From: Acanthosepion lycidas
Lineage: Eukaryota; Mollusca; Cephalopoda; Sepiida; Sepiidae
Direction: 5' to 3'
NCBI GenBank assembly: GCA_963932145.1
Contig: OZ010574.1
Coordinates: 60,064,342 to 60,128,341 of the forward strand
DNA length: 64,000 bases
Part shown: one piece after another, positions 45,140-55,967 of the stretch
Layout: the number at the start of each line of letters is the position of its first letter
How positions within the stretch are numbered: the first letter of the stretch is position 1
Notes under the pieces: generated by a model
Databases searched by the model: none
What the model was told of the DNA's origin: nothing
The model's input: the letters and a program-made list of their open reading frames with translations, nothing else
Translations under genes and position numbers: made by a program

Positions 45140-45400
45140 TCACAGGGCAGAGAGCCAAGTTGAAATTCCTGTCAGGTTCATTGCATTCATCTATGTGCAA
45201 ATACCCTTGGGAAATGTATGAATCTATCTCCTTCCCCAGTTATGGATTAAATAGTAGGATTTGTATCTGGAAAAATCATTGTTACTCTCAAAAAATTGTT
45301 AATGCAATATTTACTTTCAAAAAGAAATTATTCTTACAATCCAAAATATATTTCAGATTTAAATAACCTGCAAATGGTTGATAAAACTTAAAAATTAAAT
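45140..45400 (+). mobile_element. family A SINE, tRNA-like middle and tail
   Basis: CAGAGAGCCAAGTTGAAATT, TCATCTATGTGCAAATACCC, CCCCAGTTATGGATTAAATA and AGATTTAAATAACCTGCAAA match family A from the middle to the end. Confidence 0.7.
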
Positions 45401-45544
45401 CAATACATTGAATTAATATCTGGTGAGACTGGAGCCAATCTTTATTTGATGTCTTTGAAACCTTTTTTGTGGCAAGAGAGGTTTTAGTTATCTCTGCATG
45501 ATGTGCAAGAGCATCATCTTGCAGGAATATAGGTTTTAGTTTAA

Positions 45545-45945
45545 AACATTTTGATTACAACCTGTACCCCTGAAAAACATTTTGGTTGTGACCTGTAACA
45601 CTAAAAAAAACATTTTGGCTTGACCTGTACCCCTGAAAAAACATTTCGGTTGTGACTTGTACCACTGAAAAAAACATTTTGGTTTGACTTGCATCACTGA
45701 ACAGCTGAAAAAAAAACATTTTGGTTGTGACCAGTACAGTTGAAAAAAGACATTTTGGTTGTGACCAGTACAGTTGAAAAAAACAAAACATTTTGGCTGT
45801 GACCAGTACAGTTGAAAAAAGACATTTTGTTTGTGACCAGTACAGCTGAAAAAAACAAAACATTTTGGTTGTGATCAGTACAGCTGAAAAAAAACATTTT
45901 GGTTGTGACCTGTAAAACTGAAAAAACACTGAAAAACATTTTGTT
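45545..45945 (+). repeat. minisatellite of about 36-42 bp units
   Basis: About ten units on the theme AAACATTTTGGTTGTGACCA, GTACAGTTGAAAAA. Two long minus-strand frames across it (SQPKCFF, TTKMFF repeats) arise from the repeat. Confidence 0.93.
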
Positions 45946-46059
45946 CAGCTTAGAAATATTCTCGACATTCATCTTCAATCATCAACAACATTAAAGAGAC
46001 GCATAATTTTTCATTCTGCAATAGTTAAAAATGTTACTCCACACCCTGCCATTTTTTTT

Positions 46060-46470
46060 TTTTACATCCCAAGCAAGGCAATAAAGTCACTAAGATTCTA
46101 GGGGTTACTGGATGTACGAGAATATGAGAAAATGTAAACATTGTTTATGAGAGAGAATAATAAAAGAACATGAATTAAGACAGAATATAACAATTGAAAT
46201 TGCATTTACATTTTTGAAGATCAAAGTTGACTGAGAAACAAGAAGCTGGAAAACGATTCCACAGACAAGAGGTGCGGTATAAGAAACTGTTAGCATAGAG
46301 CTTATAACCATATTTAGGTATTTACACTTTAAAACAGTGAGGCCTTGACACCAATCTAGTAATGTGTTTAAATTCACAGGAAGCTAAAAAACATTGGCAG
46401 TGAGAAAATAACTGAAGCCGAGATGCCAGATCAGGACTAATAACATTGCAGTTTCTTTTAATTTTATGAA
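46060..46470 (-). mobile_element. CR1/Jockey-like LINE 3' end, minus strand
   Basis: The tail complement CATCCCAAGCAAGGCAATAA, AGTCACTAAGATTCTAGGGG opens it. The minus strand then reads TVSYTAPLVCGIVFQLL-type C-terminal sequence, matching 19380-19640 in reverse. Confidence 0.75.
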
Positions 46471-46499
46471 GAATCTAAATATATATCAGAAGCACAGGC

Positions 46500-49400
46500 C
46501 CATCTAATGAGGCCTGAGGTTCTTATCAACCACCATGACGAATTCCCTGATGTTGAGGAAGAACTCTCCTCCATACTAGAGAACCTAATAGTCCTTATCA
46601 ACTCATCTATAGAGCTCTCCCATCCTTAGTTAAGCAACAGTATGTGACTGTTACGTTCGAGAAACCCTGGCCTAAATCAAACCAGAAATATCACAGACCC
46701 TTGACATCTTGATAGATGAACTACAGGCTTCTCATGATTCTAAGGTGCTTCGCAATGCCTTTATGAAAAGCTGAAATAAATCTCCCAATAGATGACACAA
46801 ACAAACCAACCAAGCCCACGTGCCCACTATGTAAACAGACCGGGCGCTCAATGGTCGACCACTACCTCAGCTCCTGTAGATATCTACCAGACGACGACAA
46901 ACGATACTTTGCGAAGACCATACGATCCGTCCACGTGGATCATTCTGGCATAAATAATTCTGCTACGGACAGGTCTAAGGATTATCCTATCGAAGAAGCC
47001 AATCGCGCACCAACAAACGTGACTCTACAAACATGTCATGTTCGCACAATTCATGTTCGCACAAATAAAGGTGTTCTGCGAACACCACCCAGTTCATTTG
47101 ACACTTCATTATGGTGTTGAAGTGAGCATAATAAGGACATTTTTTGCCAAGTAAATAGGCGCATCTATCAAAAGAATCACTTTACAAGCAGACGGAGTTA
47201 CCTGTTTTGCCTAAAACGAGAGGACCACAGCTTTCACCTTGACGCCCTCATGGTGGAGGTACTAGTGAAGGAGGTACTAGTTGATATGCCGTTCGTGAAA
47301 ACCAGCGACATTGGTATTCGACCATCCAAGAACCAGGTAAGAATCGGTAACTCTCTCACTATCCAATATTTACCAGGGGACGGTATTTTACAATCAACCC
47401 ACGTGCACAAGCCCTTATCCTCAGCTCTGAACCTTTACAAACAGTGCTTTGACCTGGAGCGTATCTGGAACTAAACATCCCCAAGGTACTCCATCCTGAA
47501 TCTACTCTCGTTATGGAACCCAGGATTAATGGGAGCACAACACCCAACTGGCCCAAAATCGAAATGATAGAAGCAATGGGCGGTAAGGTTAGAATCGTGA
47601 ATCGTACCGGTGAACCACAATTTATAGGCAAGAACAACCACCTGTGCCAGCTTTGTCTAACAACAGACACAATCTCCATTTCAGAACCACAGTAAAACCT
47701 TGGTTCAGTTATTCATAAATGCGATGAACTTGAGGCGGTCTGGGTACTCCGGAAACCAGAGGATGTAGGCATTACAATTGAGTATGTCAACACATCTTTT
47801 TCTGTTGAAGAAACCCAATGGCGGTTATAGACTCGTAACCGAATTTGAATCTCAACACAGTCCTTGCGTAATAGTCCCAACACTGTATTTGGTCCGAGAT
47901 CCTTTCTTGGGGTATACAAGTTTCTTGGGCGGGTTATACCAAGATGCGCTGAGGTTTTATCGCCCCTGAAGAGTGCCTTAGCTGGAAAACAATTCAAGGA
48001 AAAAATTTAGTGGACTGATAAACTTCTTTAACACTTCTCAGAAGCCCAGAGCCGATTGCTAACCAACAAAGCCGTTCAACTACGCATATCAAGCAACAAA
48101 TTGTGAATTGTCACTGACGGCTCTATACGCAAACGTGGACTTGACGCCACACTTTATGCTTCACGCAAAATGAAACGCCGCCTAGCTGTTTTGTTGGCGC
48201 AAAATTGAGGGAACCCCAAGTAAAATGAGTACCATGCGAAATCGAAGCTTTTAGTATTGCAGCCGCAATAAATTATTTCAGCCTATATATTATACAGTCG
48301 GCACACCAGACCCATGTACTCACTGACTGTAAACCATGCGTTTGAGAAAGTGAAACGTGGTGAATTCTCAGCAGTAGCAACATTTTTTACGATCGCGAGC
48401 CGATATCGAACCTCCATCAAACATCTTGCTGGTACTGCCAACATGCCATCAAACTTTGCAAACCACAACTCCCCAGAGTGTTTCCAGCCTCAATCCCAGG
48501 TGTGTCAGTTTATTGTGCAGACTGAGGACACTGTTGTGCGCGGTTTATCTATACAAGGCGTGCTGAATAATAAGGTCCGTCTACAATTCACAACCCGATC
48601 AGCTTGGCTGGCCATTCAGGCCGACTGTCCTGACCTACGGAGAACATATGGACAGTTGACGCAAGGGAATCGCCCTTCCAAAAAATTGACAAACATCAAG
48701 GACATAAAACGCTATCTAGGCGTTTTATCAACTGCAAGGGACTATCTCCTTGTGATACACCGTCAGGATCCGTTCCAACCTACATGTGAATGCATTATCA
48801 TACCGCAGTCTGTGCTCGACGGCTTCCCGACCTCACTACATATCTCACTGGATCACGCAACTTGCCTTCAGTAACTACTTGTAGTAAAACAGCATTTTTA
48901 TGCAAAGCTGTTGAACGTGTAAGTGAGACGTACCATGTCTGTTCTTCATTGAAAAATTTCCCAGATCAGCTGGTACAGCAGTCATCCGAGGATCCCACGG
49001 ATGTGTTCGGATGTTCTACGCCGCTGATGTTCTGAGACGCAGTCGACAGCTGATACTTGTTTTGAGGGAGTGTGTATCGTCATATACCAAGACTCGTCTT
49101 ATACCAGATGAGAAGGGTGACACTCCGTGTGACTATTCTGACAATGATCTTAGACCTACATCCTCTTGACGGACTCCCTCCCAGCCATAATTCATGTAGA
49201 TCTGGCCCCAGGGTTCAATGGCGCGAAAGAACGATGATATAATGCATAAGTTTCCCCTAACTCTAGAAATGGGACGTGAGAAAAAACATTAATAAAAACC
49301 CAGTTGCAGAGGAAGTCATCGGGGAATTGGAAGAAGAGCTATTACGCCAGGATCCCAGCGGAGCCCAGGTGTCTAAACTGTCACTAAGTGTGACCACATC

Positions 49401-50340
49401 TCTCCTAATCTCCCGTGTCCCTTTCACTGGCTTATCTGCCAACGAACTATGAACACAACGAAGCCAATTTACCAATGAACAGATATCTGTATCTGACCTG
49501 GAAGTGATTACAGCCAAACACACCCATCGTGTGGCCAATCACTCAGCTAGCTCATTCTCAAAGTGCAGGTGAGAGAAACAACCACGTGAACAGTCTCTAC
49601 ACGTTGGTGACCTTGTCTACCTATACTGCGATCGGGACAAGTCAAAGTCATGGGGCCGTTACATTGTAATATCGATGGAGGGCGAGTGATGCTACTTCAA
49701 AAAGTTTTCCGGCAGGCAAATCCGGGCAGGTTCGTATGAAGTGAAGAAAGTAGAATGCTATCGCGTCCCATGCGACATATCACCATCCAAAACCAGTAAC
49801 TTCTCAGGAGGTTTCGACGAGGAGGACGAACATCAACAGATTGTTGTTCATCCTGATGATATATCACCAATCTTATCTGAGCCTGCTAATTTTGATCACG
49901 GGCCGGATGAACCTACCTCACTTCTCATGGTGTTAACTATGACCCATTTAGTGCCGAGGAAAAGCCACCAAGCAATAGTCCAACATTACCATTGACACAG
50001 AACCAACCTAGATATCCTGTTTGTGATTGCCGTGTTGCAAAATATTTTCAGGATTATATACTGTCCTAACACTTCCAATTCCCTGTTCCTTACTTCGCAC
50101 AAAAACAAAAAATAAAAATAAAAAGATTGCGCTAATATTAACATTTGTTTTAGTAAGTTTCCCTTTCCGGATATCTTCCCTTTTCAGTACCCTGGGTTAG
50201 AACTCAAGCGTGGGACTTGTTGAACACCGTGTTTCCTCTCTGTTTGATTCATTCTTTCTCCTGCTACTGGCATATTTATCTGTGTTTTAATAAAGACGCT
50301 TTCAGCACAGTCTACCCGGAGTCGTGTCCTCCTTTACACA
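46500..50340 (+). mobile_element. broken LTR-retrotransposon fossil
   Basis: A single plus-strand element relic. In order it keeps recognisable traces of a zinc-knuckle region (near 46810-46880), a polymerase N-terminal region (47250-47700), reverse transcriptase and RNase H traces (47750-48480), an integrase-side region (48480-49700) and a chromatin/C-terminal part (to 50000). A probable 3' LTR segment with a polyadenylation-like AATAAAG word ends near 50340. The 5' LTR is not seen. Broken by many changes and clearly old. Clade not resolved between Ty3/Gypsy-like and related lineages. Confidence 0.7.
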
Positions 50341-50349
50341 TTTCATCTT

Positions 50350-50525
50350 AATATTGGCGCATGGGAATCATTATATAACTGTTCCTACTACTCAGTAGCT
50401 TTACAATATCTTGTTTCTCTTTCGAGGTTATATCTTTCTTACGAGCCATGGCAATTTTTATATAACTATTCCCACCATCCAGTAACGTTACAATATCTTT
50501 CTTACGACCATCACAACCTTTATAA
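50350..50525 (-). mobile_element. Tc1-like transposase N-terminal fragments, duplicated
   Basis: The minus strand reads MARKKDITSKEKQDIVKLLS, an N-terminal Tc1 helix-turn-helix start, from 50449. A similar GRKKDIVTLLDGGNSYIKIA reading comes from the neighbouring stretch to 50515. The about 100-bp segment is therefore present twice. Confidence 0.55.
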
Positions 50526-51400
50526 ATCTGATATTAAAAATTGAATATCAATAATTATGCTAATATGTATATTTATTTTCGATATAATGAACTAAATGAT
50601 TTGCTTAATAAAACCTCACACACACAGTTATTGTAAATATTCCTAATAAAAACATCTATTTATTTAAATCTAAAATTCTTATGGTATAGACCTTCCTTGT
50701 AACGTCCCTAAAAAGGACATATGCCTGTGGGATGTCTTAGGTTCCTATTGAGGATACATGAAAATTCTGCCCTCATCTGCAGTCAGCTAAACTGCAAATA
50801 AATCTCCGTCCCAATCTGTCACCGTCAAAAGCTAAGCAGCAACCTAACTATTCTCACCAACATGCTGCCACATGGGCCCTGTAAGACAGTGGTCAGTTCT
50901 TCCTGTCAAAAGGGAGAGAATCATCTTTTGCATTCCTACATCGAATTCCAGCTACAAGGAAGCTACATCAGCAATGCCTAGCATGGTGAAGCTATATTCT
51001 ACAGGGTTTGAAAAACAATCTCCTGAAACGTTTGCCAATATCACTCATTAAATAAAAAAATTATTATGAAAATATCTACTTGAATAATAAAATTTGACAT
51101 AGCGTATGCCTTAAATTATTTTGTTTCAATTAACAACATAAATCTAATTATTTTATCTTTGTTTTCTTAGCGGTGTATATAGTTAAAAAAAAAAGAAACT
51201 TCGGCTTTTTTCAACACTAGAACTTTTGCAACACGCTGATGTGTATTGAAATTGTCACAGTTTAGTATTATTGAAGTTATCGCTAACATGTTTGTCGAGA
51301 TTTACAAACTCTACGTTTCGTTCAATTTCTTAAATCAATCAATGAAATTTGAATAAGCTGATTTGTTCGGAAAAATACTTTGACAAAAACCCTACTTCAC
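50526..51400. other. no gene recognised
   Basis: AT-rich, except for a more GC-balanced block at 50690-51010 (CCTTCCTTGTAACGTCCCTA...) that looks like an unclassified repeat but has no second copy here. Confidence 0.35.
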
Positions 51401-51404
51401 GGTT

Positions 51405-51545
51405 TTTTACGCATCCTAGTAAAACCAACTGTACTATTTATTTTCGATCGGTAAGTGTATGGCTATTCTTGAGGGTGTGACGGGCAGACTAACGGACCCT
51501 ATTCGTAACATACTTGTTGACAACACAAATATCATCGCATTGTGG
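51405..51545 (+). repeat. dispersed repeat G, copy 1
   Basis: CGCATCCTAGTAAAACCAAC, then TTTCGATCGGTAAGTGTATG and GGTGTGACGGGCAGAC. The same order recurs at 53809-53945 with a longer spacer. Confidence 0.65.
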
Positions 51546-51679
51546 CGGACTTCACCACATTAATTTAACTTTAGATTAGGAAACAAGACTGACGTCGAAA
51601 AGGATAAACAAAAGACATCGTTACACATAAAATATGCATTTAACAAGATATACAATATCAAACAACGATGTGAAAGAAA

Positions 51680-52260
51680 GCATGCATTTAAGTAAGAAAA
51701 GGTCGAATAAAACAAGAGTTGTCTCTCTTTAATTGTACTTTTAGTACTTCAAAGTTCACTGGAGAATGTTTATGAGTGTTTCTTACAATGACTGTTCCCA
51801 GAAGATTATGTGAGTGTACAAGGAATGTACAGCGTGTGAGTGGTGTGTGTGAGTGAGAAGGTTGACGCATTGTTTCAACTGTCGTGGATTCATTTGGCAG
51901 CTGACTTCTCACTAATTAGCTAAGAAAAATTCTTGCTTATATAAGTGACTATAGGCTCCAGATCACTGCGCGGGAAAAGTTATTCTTCACGTGCAGACGA
52001 TCTGATGGGTTGGCATTGACCAATCAGCGAGCGAGTTTTGAGGAGACTTAAGAAAACTTCAGTGATCCGTTTCTCCCAAAAGTGCACAAAATTGACATGA
52101 AAATAGAGCGATTTGTAAATTGTCTATAATAACGTAGTGGTGATTTATTAACCAATGAATGCTTGTCGTTGTATGTGATTTGTATTAGTGTATGTATGTA
52201 CGTGTGCGCGATATAGATCGGCACAGCATCATCTGCAGGCAAAAAAGGCTAAAAATAATG
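51680..52260. other. possible LTR-like fossil or unclassified repeat
   Basis: The minus strand has TATATAAGCAAG near 51940 and AATAAA-type words, in a pattern like 43140-43700. No ends resolved. No believable gene. Confidence 0.25.
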
Positions 52261-52561
52261 GAAGCCTTAATAAAAACAAAAAAAAAACAACACTCAAAAA
52301 TATCAACTTTGAACATGGACACAACATCTTGACCGTGTTTTTAAAATGAAAATTGAAAACATATAAATACATACATACTACAAATTATTTCTTGTTAACA
52401 GTTAATATATTTCAACCTTCAAGTTTTTATATAATTTATCATCTGAAAAGAAAAAAATATTAGAACACATGAGAAATTGTATAAAAAAATAACTCAAAGC
52501 ACCTTGTCTGTCGTATTCAATGAAATGTGCATGAAAGAAGGATTGCTGCCTGCCTAAATAC

Positions 52562-52565
<4 letters not shown>

Positions 52566-52624
<59 letters not shown>

Positions 52625-52700
52625 AGTGTATGTATATAAATGTGTGCGTGCGTGTGTGTGTGTGTACGCGCGCGCGTGCGTGCGTGTGTGTGTGCAGTAT
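52566..52700. repeat. AT then GT/GC microsatellites
   Basis: TA run to 52620, then a GTGCGTGC/GTGTGTGT run with CGCGCGCG at about 52668. Confidence 0.95.
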
Positions 52701-52732
52701 ATTATATATATTATGCGCGGTACTTATTGGAA

Positions 52733-52757
52733 AGCGCTCAATATCAGAGATAGAGCT
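52733..52757. promoter_or_regulatory. conserved 21-24 nt module beside hammerhead loci
   Basis: GCGCTCAATATCAGAGATAG then AGC. The same module (GTGCTCAATATCAGAGACAG, AGC) lies at 5030-5053, in both cases just left of a hammerhead-bearing inverted repeat. Function unknown; probably part of the parent element. Confidence 0.5.
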
Positions 52758-52781
52758 AACATATTTGGTTGGATTAATGTG

Positions 52782-52828
52782 AGTTTGTGACCCTGGGTTT
52801 CACGCTTTTTGCGATCGTCAGACAAACT
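52782..52828 (-). ncRNA. type I hammerhead ribozyme motif, left arm
   Basis: Minus strand, 5' to 3': AGUUUGU (stem I), CUGACGA, U-CGC-AAAAA-GCG-U (stem II with a U.U at its base), GAA, ACC-CAG-GGU (3-bp stem III, triloop), C17, ACAAACU (stem I partner, 7 of 7 paired). All conserved core positions are present except that base pair 10.1-11.1 is U.U in place of G-C, which may reduce activity. Confidence 0.75.
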
Positions 52829-53177
52829 GAATAATTTTTTAAAAAATCTTGGATTTATGTAGGGTTGCGTGTATTGGTGTTTTTATGAAAGTGGGAGGAA
52901 AAATTGTCGCCGTGACGCCACTCATACTTACGCAGACATACATACACGCTCGTACAGCCATTGAGGTACACAGACACACATACACGCGCTCGCCCATCGG
53001 AGCTCGCACAAACATAAACATATGTGAACAGTATGAGAGTTGGCATAATGTATGTATATGTGTGCTGTTGTGTACATACGTACGCATTTGATTGCTGAAT
53101 TCGACAACAATTTTTCCTCCCACTTCCATAAAAACACCAATACACGCAACCCTACATAAATCCAAGATTTTTCAAAA

Positions 53178-53225
53178 AAAGTGTCTGACGATCGTAAAAG
53201 TATGAAACCCAAGGTCGCAAACTCA
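53178..53225 (+). ncRNA. hammerhead-like motif, right arm
   Basis: Plus strand: GUGU, CUGACGA, UCGUAAAAGUAU, GAA, ACC-CAA-GGU, C17, GCAAAC. Stem III and core are kept. Stem II and stem I are weaker than in the left arm. Confidence 0.5.
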
Positions 53226-53237
53226 CATCAATCCAAC

Positions 53238-53239
<2 letters not shown>

Positions 53240-53268
<29 letters not shown>

Positions 53269-53276
53269 ATATATAA
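53240..53276. repeat. AT microsatellite
   Basis: TA run between the inverted repeat and the retrozyme-like tandem. Confidence 0.9.
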
Positions 53277-53282
53277 TGTCAT

Positions 53283-53317
53283 CCACAGACAGACTGTTTC
53301 ACAGATCATCAGTGTGG
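53283..53317 (-). ncRNA. hammerhead with lost stem II
   Basis: CCACA, CUGAUGA, UCUGU, GAA, ACA-GUC-UGU, C17, UGUGG. Identical to the 53594 copy except that the 13-nt stem II hairpin is replaced by UCUGU, so it is unlikely to cleave well. Confidence 0.7.
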
Positions 53318-53329
53318 CTAGACAACCGG

Positions 53330-53404
53330 TTGCCTCTAGCTCGGATCGAAACCCGACTGAATTGGTGTCAGCCAGAGATTCTACCACTAAGCCGTCGGCG
53401 CACG
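53330..53404 (-). repeat. tRNA-like (Gly/Asp-type) head with A and B boxes
   Basis: Minus strand: GCCGACGGCTTAGTGGTAGA (A box), CTGACACC in the anticodon area, GGGTTTCGATCCGAG (B box). A complete cloverleaf does not close neatly, so it is called a tRNA-derived promoter module. Confidence 0.6.
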
Positions 53405-53593
53405 ACAGGGAAGCAGGTGGATTTTTAGCGTATTTATTTTTAGAAACACACCCAGTGACTGACAGTGACTCAATTCGCTATGCGAAGAGTCTCGCTATAT
53501 TAGCTATAATAGTCACTGTTTACAAACCCATACCTACTCCCTAGAGAGCTCAACTGAAATTAATATTTATTTCAGGAGCCAATATAACGTCAT

Positions 53594-53636
53594 CCACAGA
53601 CAGACTGTTTCGCTGCTTCACAGCTCATCAGTGTGG
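53594..53636 (-). ncRNA. type I hammerhead ribozyme, complete core
   Basis: Minus strand, 5' to 3': CCACA (stem I), CUGAUGA, GCUG-UGAAG-CAGC (4-bp stem II, 5-nt loop, G-C at 10.1-11.1), GAA, ACA-GUC-UGU (3-bp stem III, triloop), C17 after U16.1, UGUGG (stem I partner, 5 of 5). Beyond a small internal loop, GUC and GAC extend stem I, as expected for loop-loop contacts. Expected cleavage is 3' of C17 (plus-strand position 53599). Short stem III is the form known from Penelope-like elements and metazoan retrozymes. Confidence 0.88.
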
Positions 53637-53808
53637 CTAGACATCCGGTTGCCTCTAGCTCGGATCGAAACCCGATATATATATATTTGTGTCTATAAAA
53701 AAATTTCTTATTTTAATCATTGAATTGTTTGTATGTTAAAATATTAAAACTTTTAACTCCCCCCCCCCAAAAAAAAAACGATGAATCAAAATTTCTTCTA
53801 CTAAGCTA

Positions 53809-53950
53809 CGCATCCTAGTAAAACCAACTGTACCTTGTAACCACTTACCTGCTTGCACTTCTCAAAAAAAAAGAAGTGGTTTCGATCGGTCAGTTTATGG
53901 TTATTTTAGAGTATGACAGACGAACAGACAGACGGACGGATGGACGGAAG
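53809..53950 (+). repeat. dispersed repeat G, copy 2
   Basis: CGCATCCTAGTAAAACCAAC, GTGGTTTCGATCGGTCAGTT and GAGTATGACAGACGAACAG follow the order of 51405-51545. Confidence 0.65.
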
Positions 53951-55064
53951 TCACAGAATCTTCTGCTGTCACTTAATTTAAAGACTGTTTGATGTACGTA
54001 GGTCCTTACTTTCTGCACAAGCAATTATTTTTATTTCATGGGTCACTTTCGCTGGATTTCGCAATTAATTTTGACTAATCTCAAATTAATTTCCAAGTTA
54101 TAAAAATTGTACAAAGAAATTTATGGCAAAAATCATGTAAAAAATATCGCCAAAAACAATCGCCATAATGAAAACTTGGGATTCTGAAATTTCAAGATTG
54201 ATGGTCCAGATGTTTTTAATTTGCTCACGGAGTCAACCTGATTCCAAAATGGTATAATGCTGGGTTACGTCCTTTAGGAGTAAAGATGAAAAGTGTGACA
54301 CAGTGATATTTGCATTTATTATATAGATTTGAATAAGATTAGAGTGAGTTCTTTGATATTCAGTGTAGCAAAAGTTCGTTTATAAGTCAGATCTTGGTAT
54401 CAGTCTGGAGAAAGTCCGTTTTCACTTGGTAATGGATAGTTTCATTAGAACTTGGTAGTAGTAGTAGTCCTCTTAGAAATAGGTGGCTGCATCAATCTGC
54501 TGTGTTTGTGTCGGCCCTAAAAAGGGCAGAAAATATCACTAAGCAGATGACCGCTTAACTTTTTTTACATGCTTGGTTGATTTCCCTGATGGTCCCTTCT
54601 CCACTTCTGTCTCAGGGCTGTCAGTTTATATTCTTTTGACAAGACTCCCAGACTAATGGTGTGAACCTTGGTTTCAGATAGCATCAAAAGTCAATTGTGT
54701 TAAGTTTTTTGATTGGCTAAAATTATTTTATTTTCCGGCATTCCTTTCTTTTTCATTTTTTTATATTAACGGAAATTATGCATTGAGCCTCTCCGACTTT
54801 TGGTTTTTGGTAGTTTTTAGTTGTGAATGGCTAGACGCTGGTTAAACAAACTTCCGCCATTTTGTGGCCAGGTTCAGTCTTTTCTTCTTCTTCCTCTTTT
54901 TTATTTGAGGGTTGCCCTCTCATTAGTTGAGAGAGAAGGATGAAAGAGAGAGAGAGAGAAATAAGAGTTTTAAAGGAAAGCAAATGCCTTATTTTTATTT
55001 CCTTTATTTTTATTTATATATTTTATTTTTATAATTTATTTTATTTTATTTTTATCAGGGGTCA
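53951..55064. other. no gene recognised; unclassified repeat-like DNA
   Basis: 54250-54900 is less AT-rich, with words resembling parts of 58050-59090 (for example AAGTCGGAGA-like and GGGCTAG-like pieces), so both may be pieces of one unclassified element. An AG run lies at 54943-54960. Confidence 0.35.
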
Positions 55065-55226
55065 TTACAGGTTTTGGGGAAAATAATAATTATAAAATAA
55101 ACCTTTTAATTATTTTCTAATATTACTCATTCCTAATGGTTAAAATGTCTTCTTTGTTAATATCATCCACTTTCAGAATTTTACTTAAAACATTATATAC
55201 CCCTCATCTTGAACATTAAAATTTTT

Positions 55227-55959
55227 TGGCAAAGTTGGACCTTCATGCCCACAAAAAAAATGGAGTGTCAAAAGGATGTTTTTTCCCTTGACACTGCTAT
55301 TATTTTAACTACTTTAACTCCTCAGCAATATTTATTGTTTTAAAAAAGCAATAATTAGAATTGTATAATAAAGCCTAAACATATGAAAGTAAATTTATAC
55401 AATTTCTTTGTTCTTGAGAATTTATAACAAAAATAATAAACACTGTTTATTAGATTGTTTATTTACATGATTTATTCATTATATTGTTTATTGGAACGGT
55501 TGCAAAACATTGGCTGATTGATTCAAACTTTATAAAATGGTAAATAATAAAGATTTTCTTATAGTTGGTCCACATATTTTAATAATTTTGTAAATGTTTA
55601 TAAATTTATGAATAAATTTTTTTTTTTACATTTATTTCTTTATAAATTGGTAAATGATAAATATTGCATTAGTTTTAATTGTATTATATTTTAGAATGTT
55701 TTAAATATTAAATTATTTTTGTAAATAAACAATCTAATAGTCTTTCACAATTTTGTTGTAAATTCTCAAGAACAAAAAAAAATGTATAAATTCACTTTCA
55801 TCATATGTTTTAGGCTTTATTACAATTCTAATCATTGCTTTTTTAAACAATAAACATTACTGAGGAGTGAAGGTAGTTAAAATAATAGTGGTGTCCAGGG
55901 AAAAAACTGTCTGTTTGACACTCCATTTTTTTCACAGGCATGAAGGTGTAAGTTTGCCA
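55227..55959. mobile_element. 733-bp non-autonomous hAT-like element with exact 8-bp target duplication
   Basis: Flanked on both sides by AAATTTTT (55219-55226 and 55960-55967). Ends TGGCAAAGTTGGACC and complement of TGGCAAACTTACACC. The inverted arms extend about 240 bp (GAGTGTCAAA, TTATTTTAACTAC, CAATAAACAATCTAAT-type words mirrored). No coding sequence. An 8-bp duplication fits hAT. Confidence 0.85.
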
Positions 55960-55967
55960 AAATTTTT

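Larger units (their letters stand above)
52767..53236. repeat. long inverted repeat carrying a hammerhead in each arm
   Basis: Arms of about 140 bp (52767-52912 and 53100-53236) around a spacer of about 185 bp of CA/CG-rich DNA. The arms differ by small changes. Each arm contains a type I hammerhead core facing outward. Confidence 0.9.
53279..53690 (-). mobile_element. retrozyme-like tandem unit: hammerhead, tRNA-like module, hammerhead
   Basis: Two segments of about 95 bp (53279-53358 and 53590-53678) are near-identical, same orientation, 311 bp apart. Each has, on the minus strand, a B-box-like GGGTTTCGATCCGAG followed by GGCAACCGG and a hammerhead. The A-box side (GGCTTAGTGGTAGAATC) is kept only for the left unit. 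This is one full period of a 311-bp tandem, as in metazoan retrozymes. Confidence 0.7.

Noticed and set aside
45555-45978. Long minus-strand frames with repeated FFSAVL/TTKMFF
   Set aside because: They are translations of the minisatellite, with no codon or composition signal of a gene.
46500-50340. Host genes in the many short frames here
   Set aside because: All recognisable pieces belong to one broken LTR-retrotransposon fossil.
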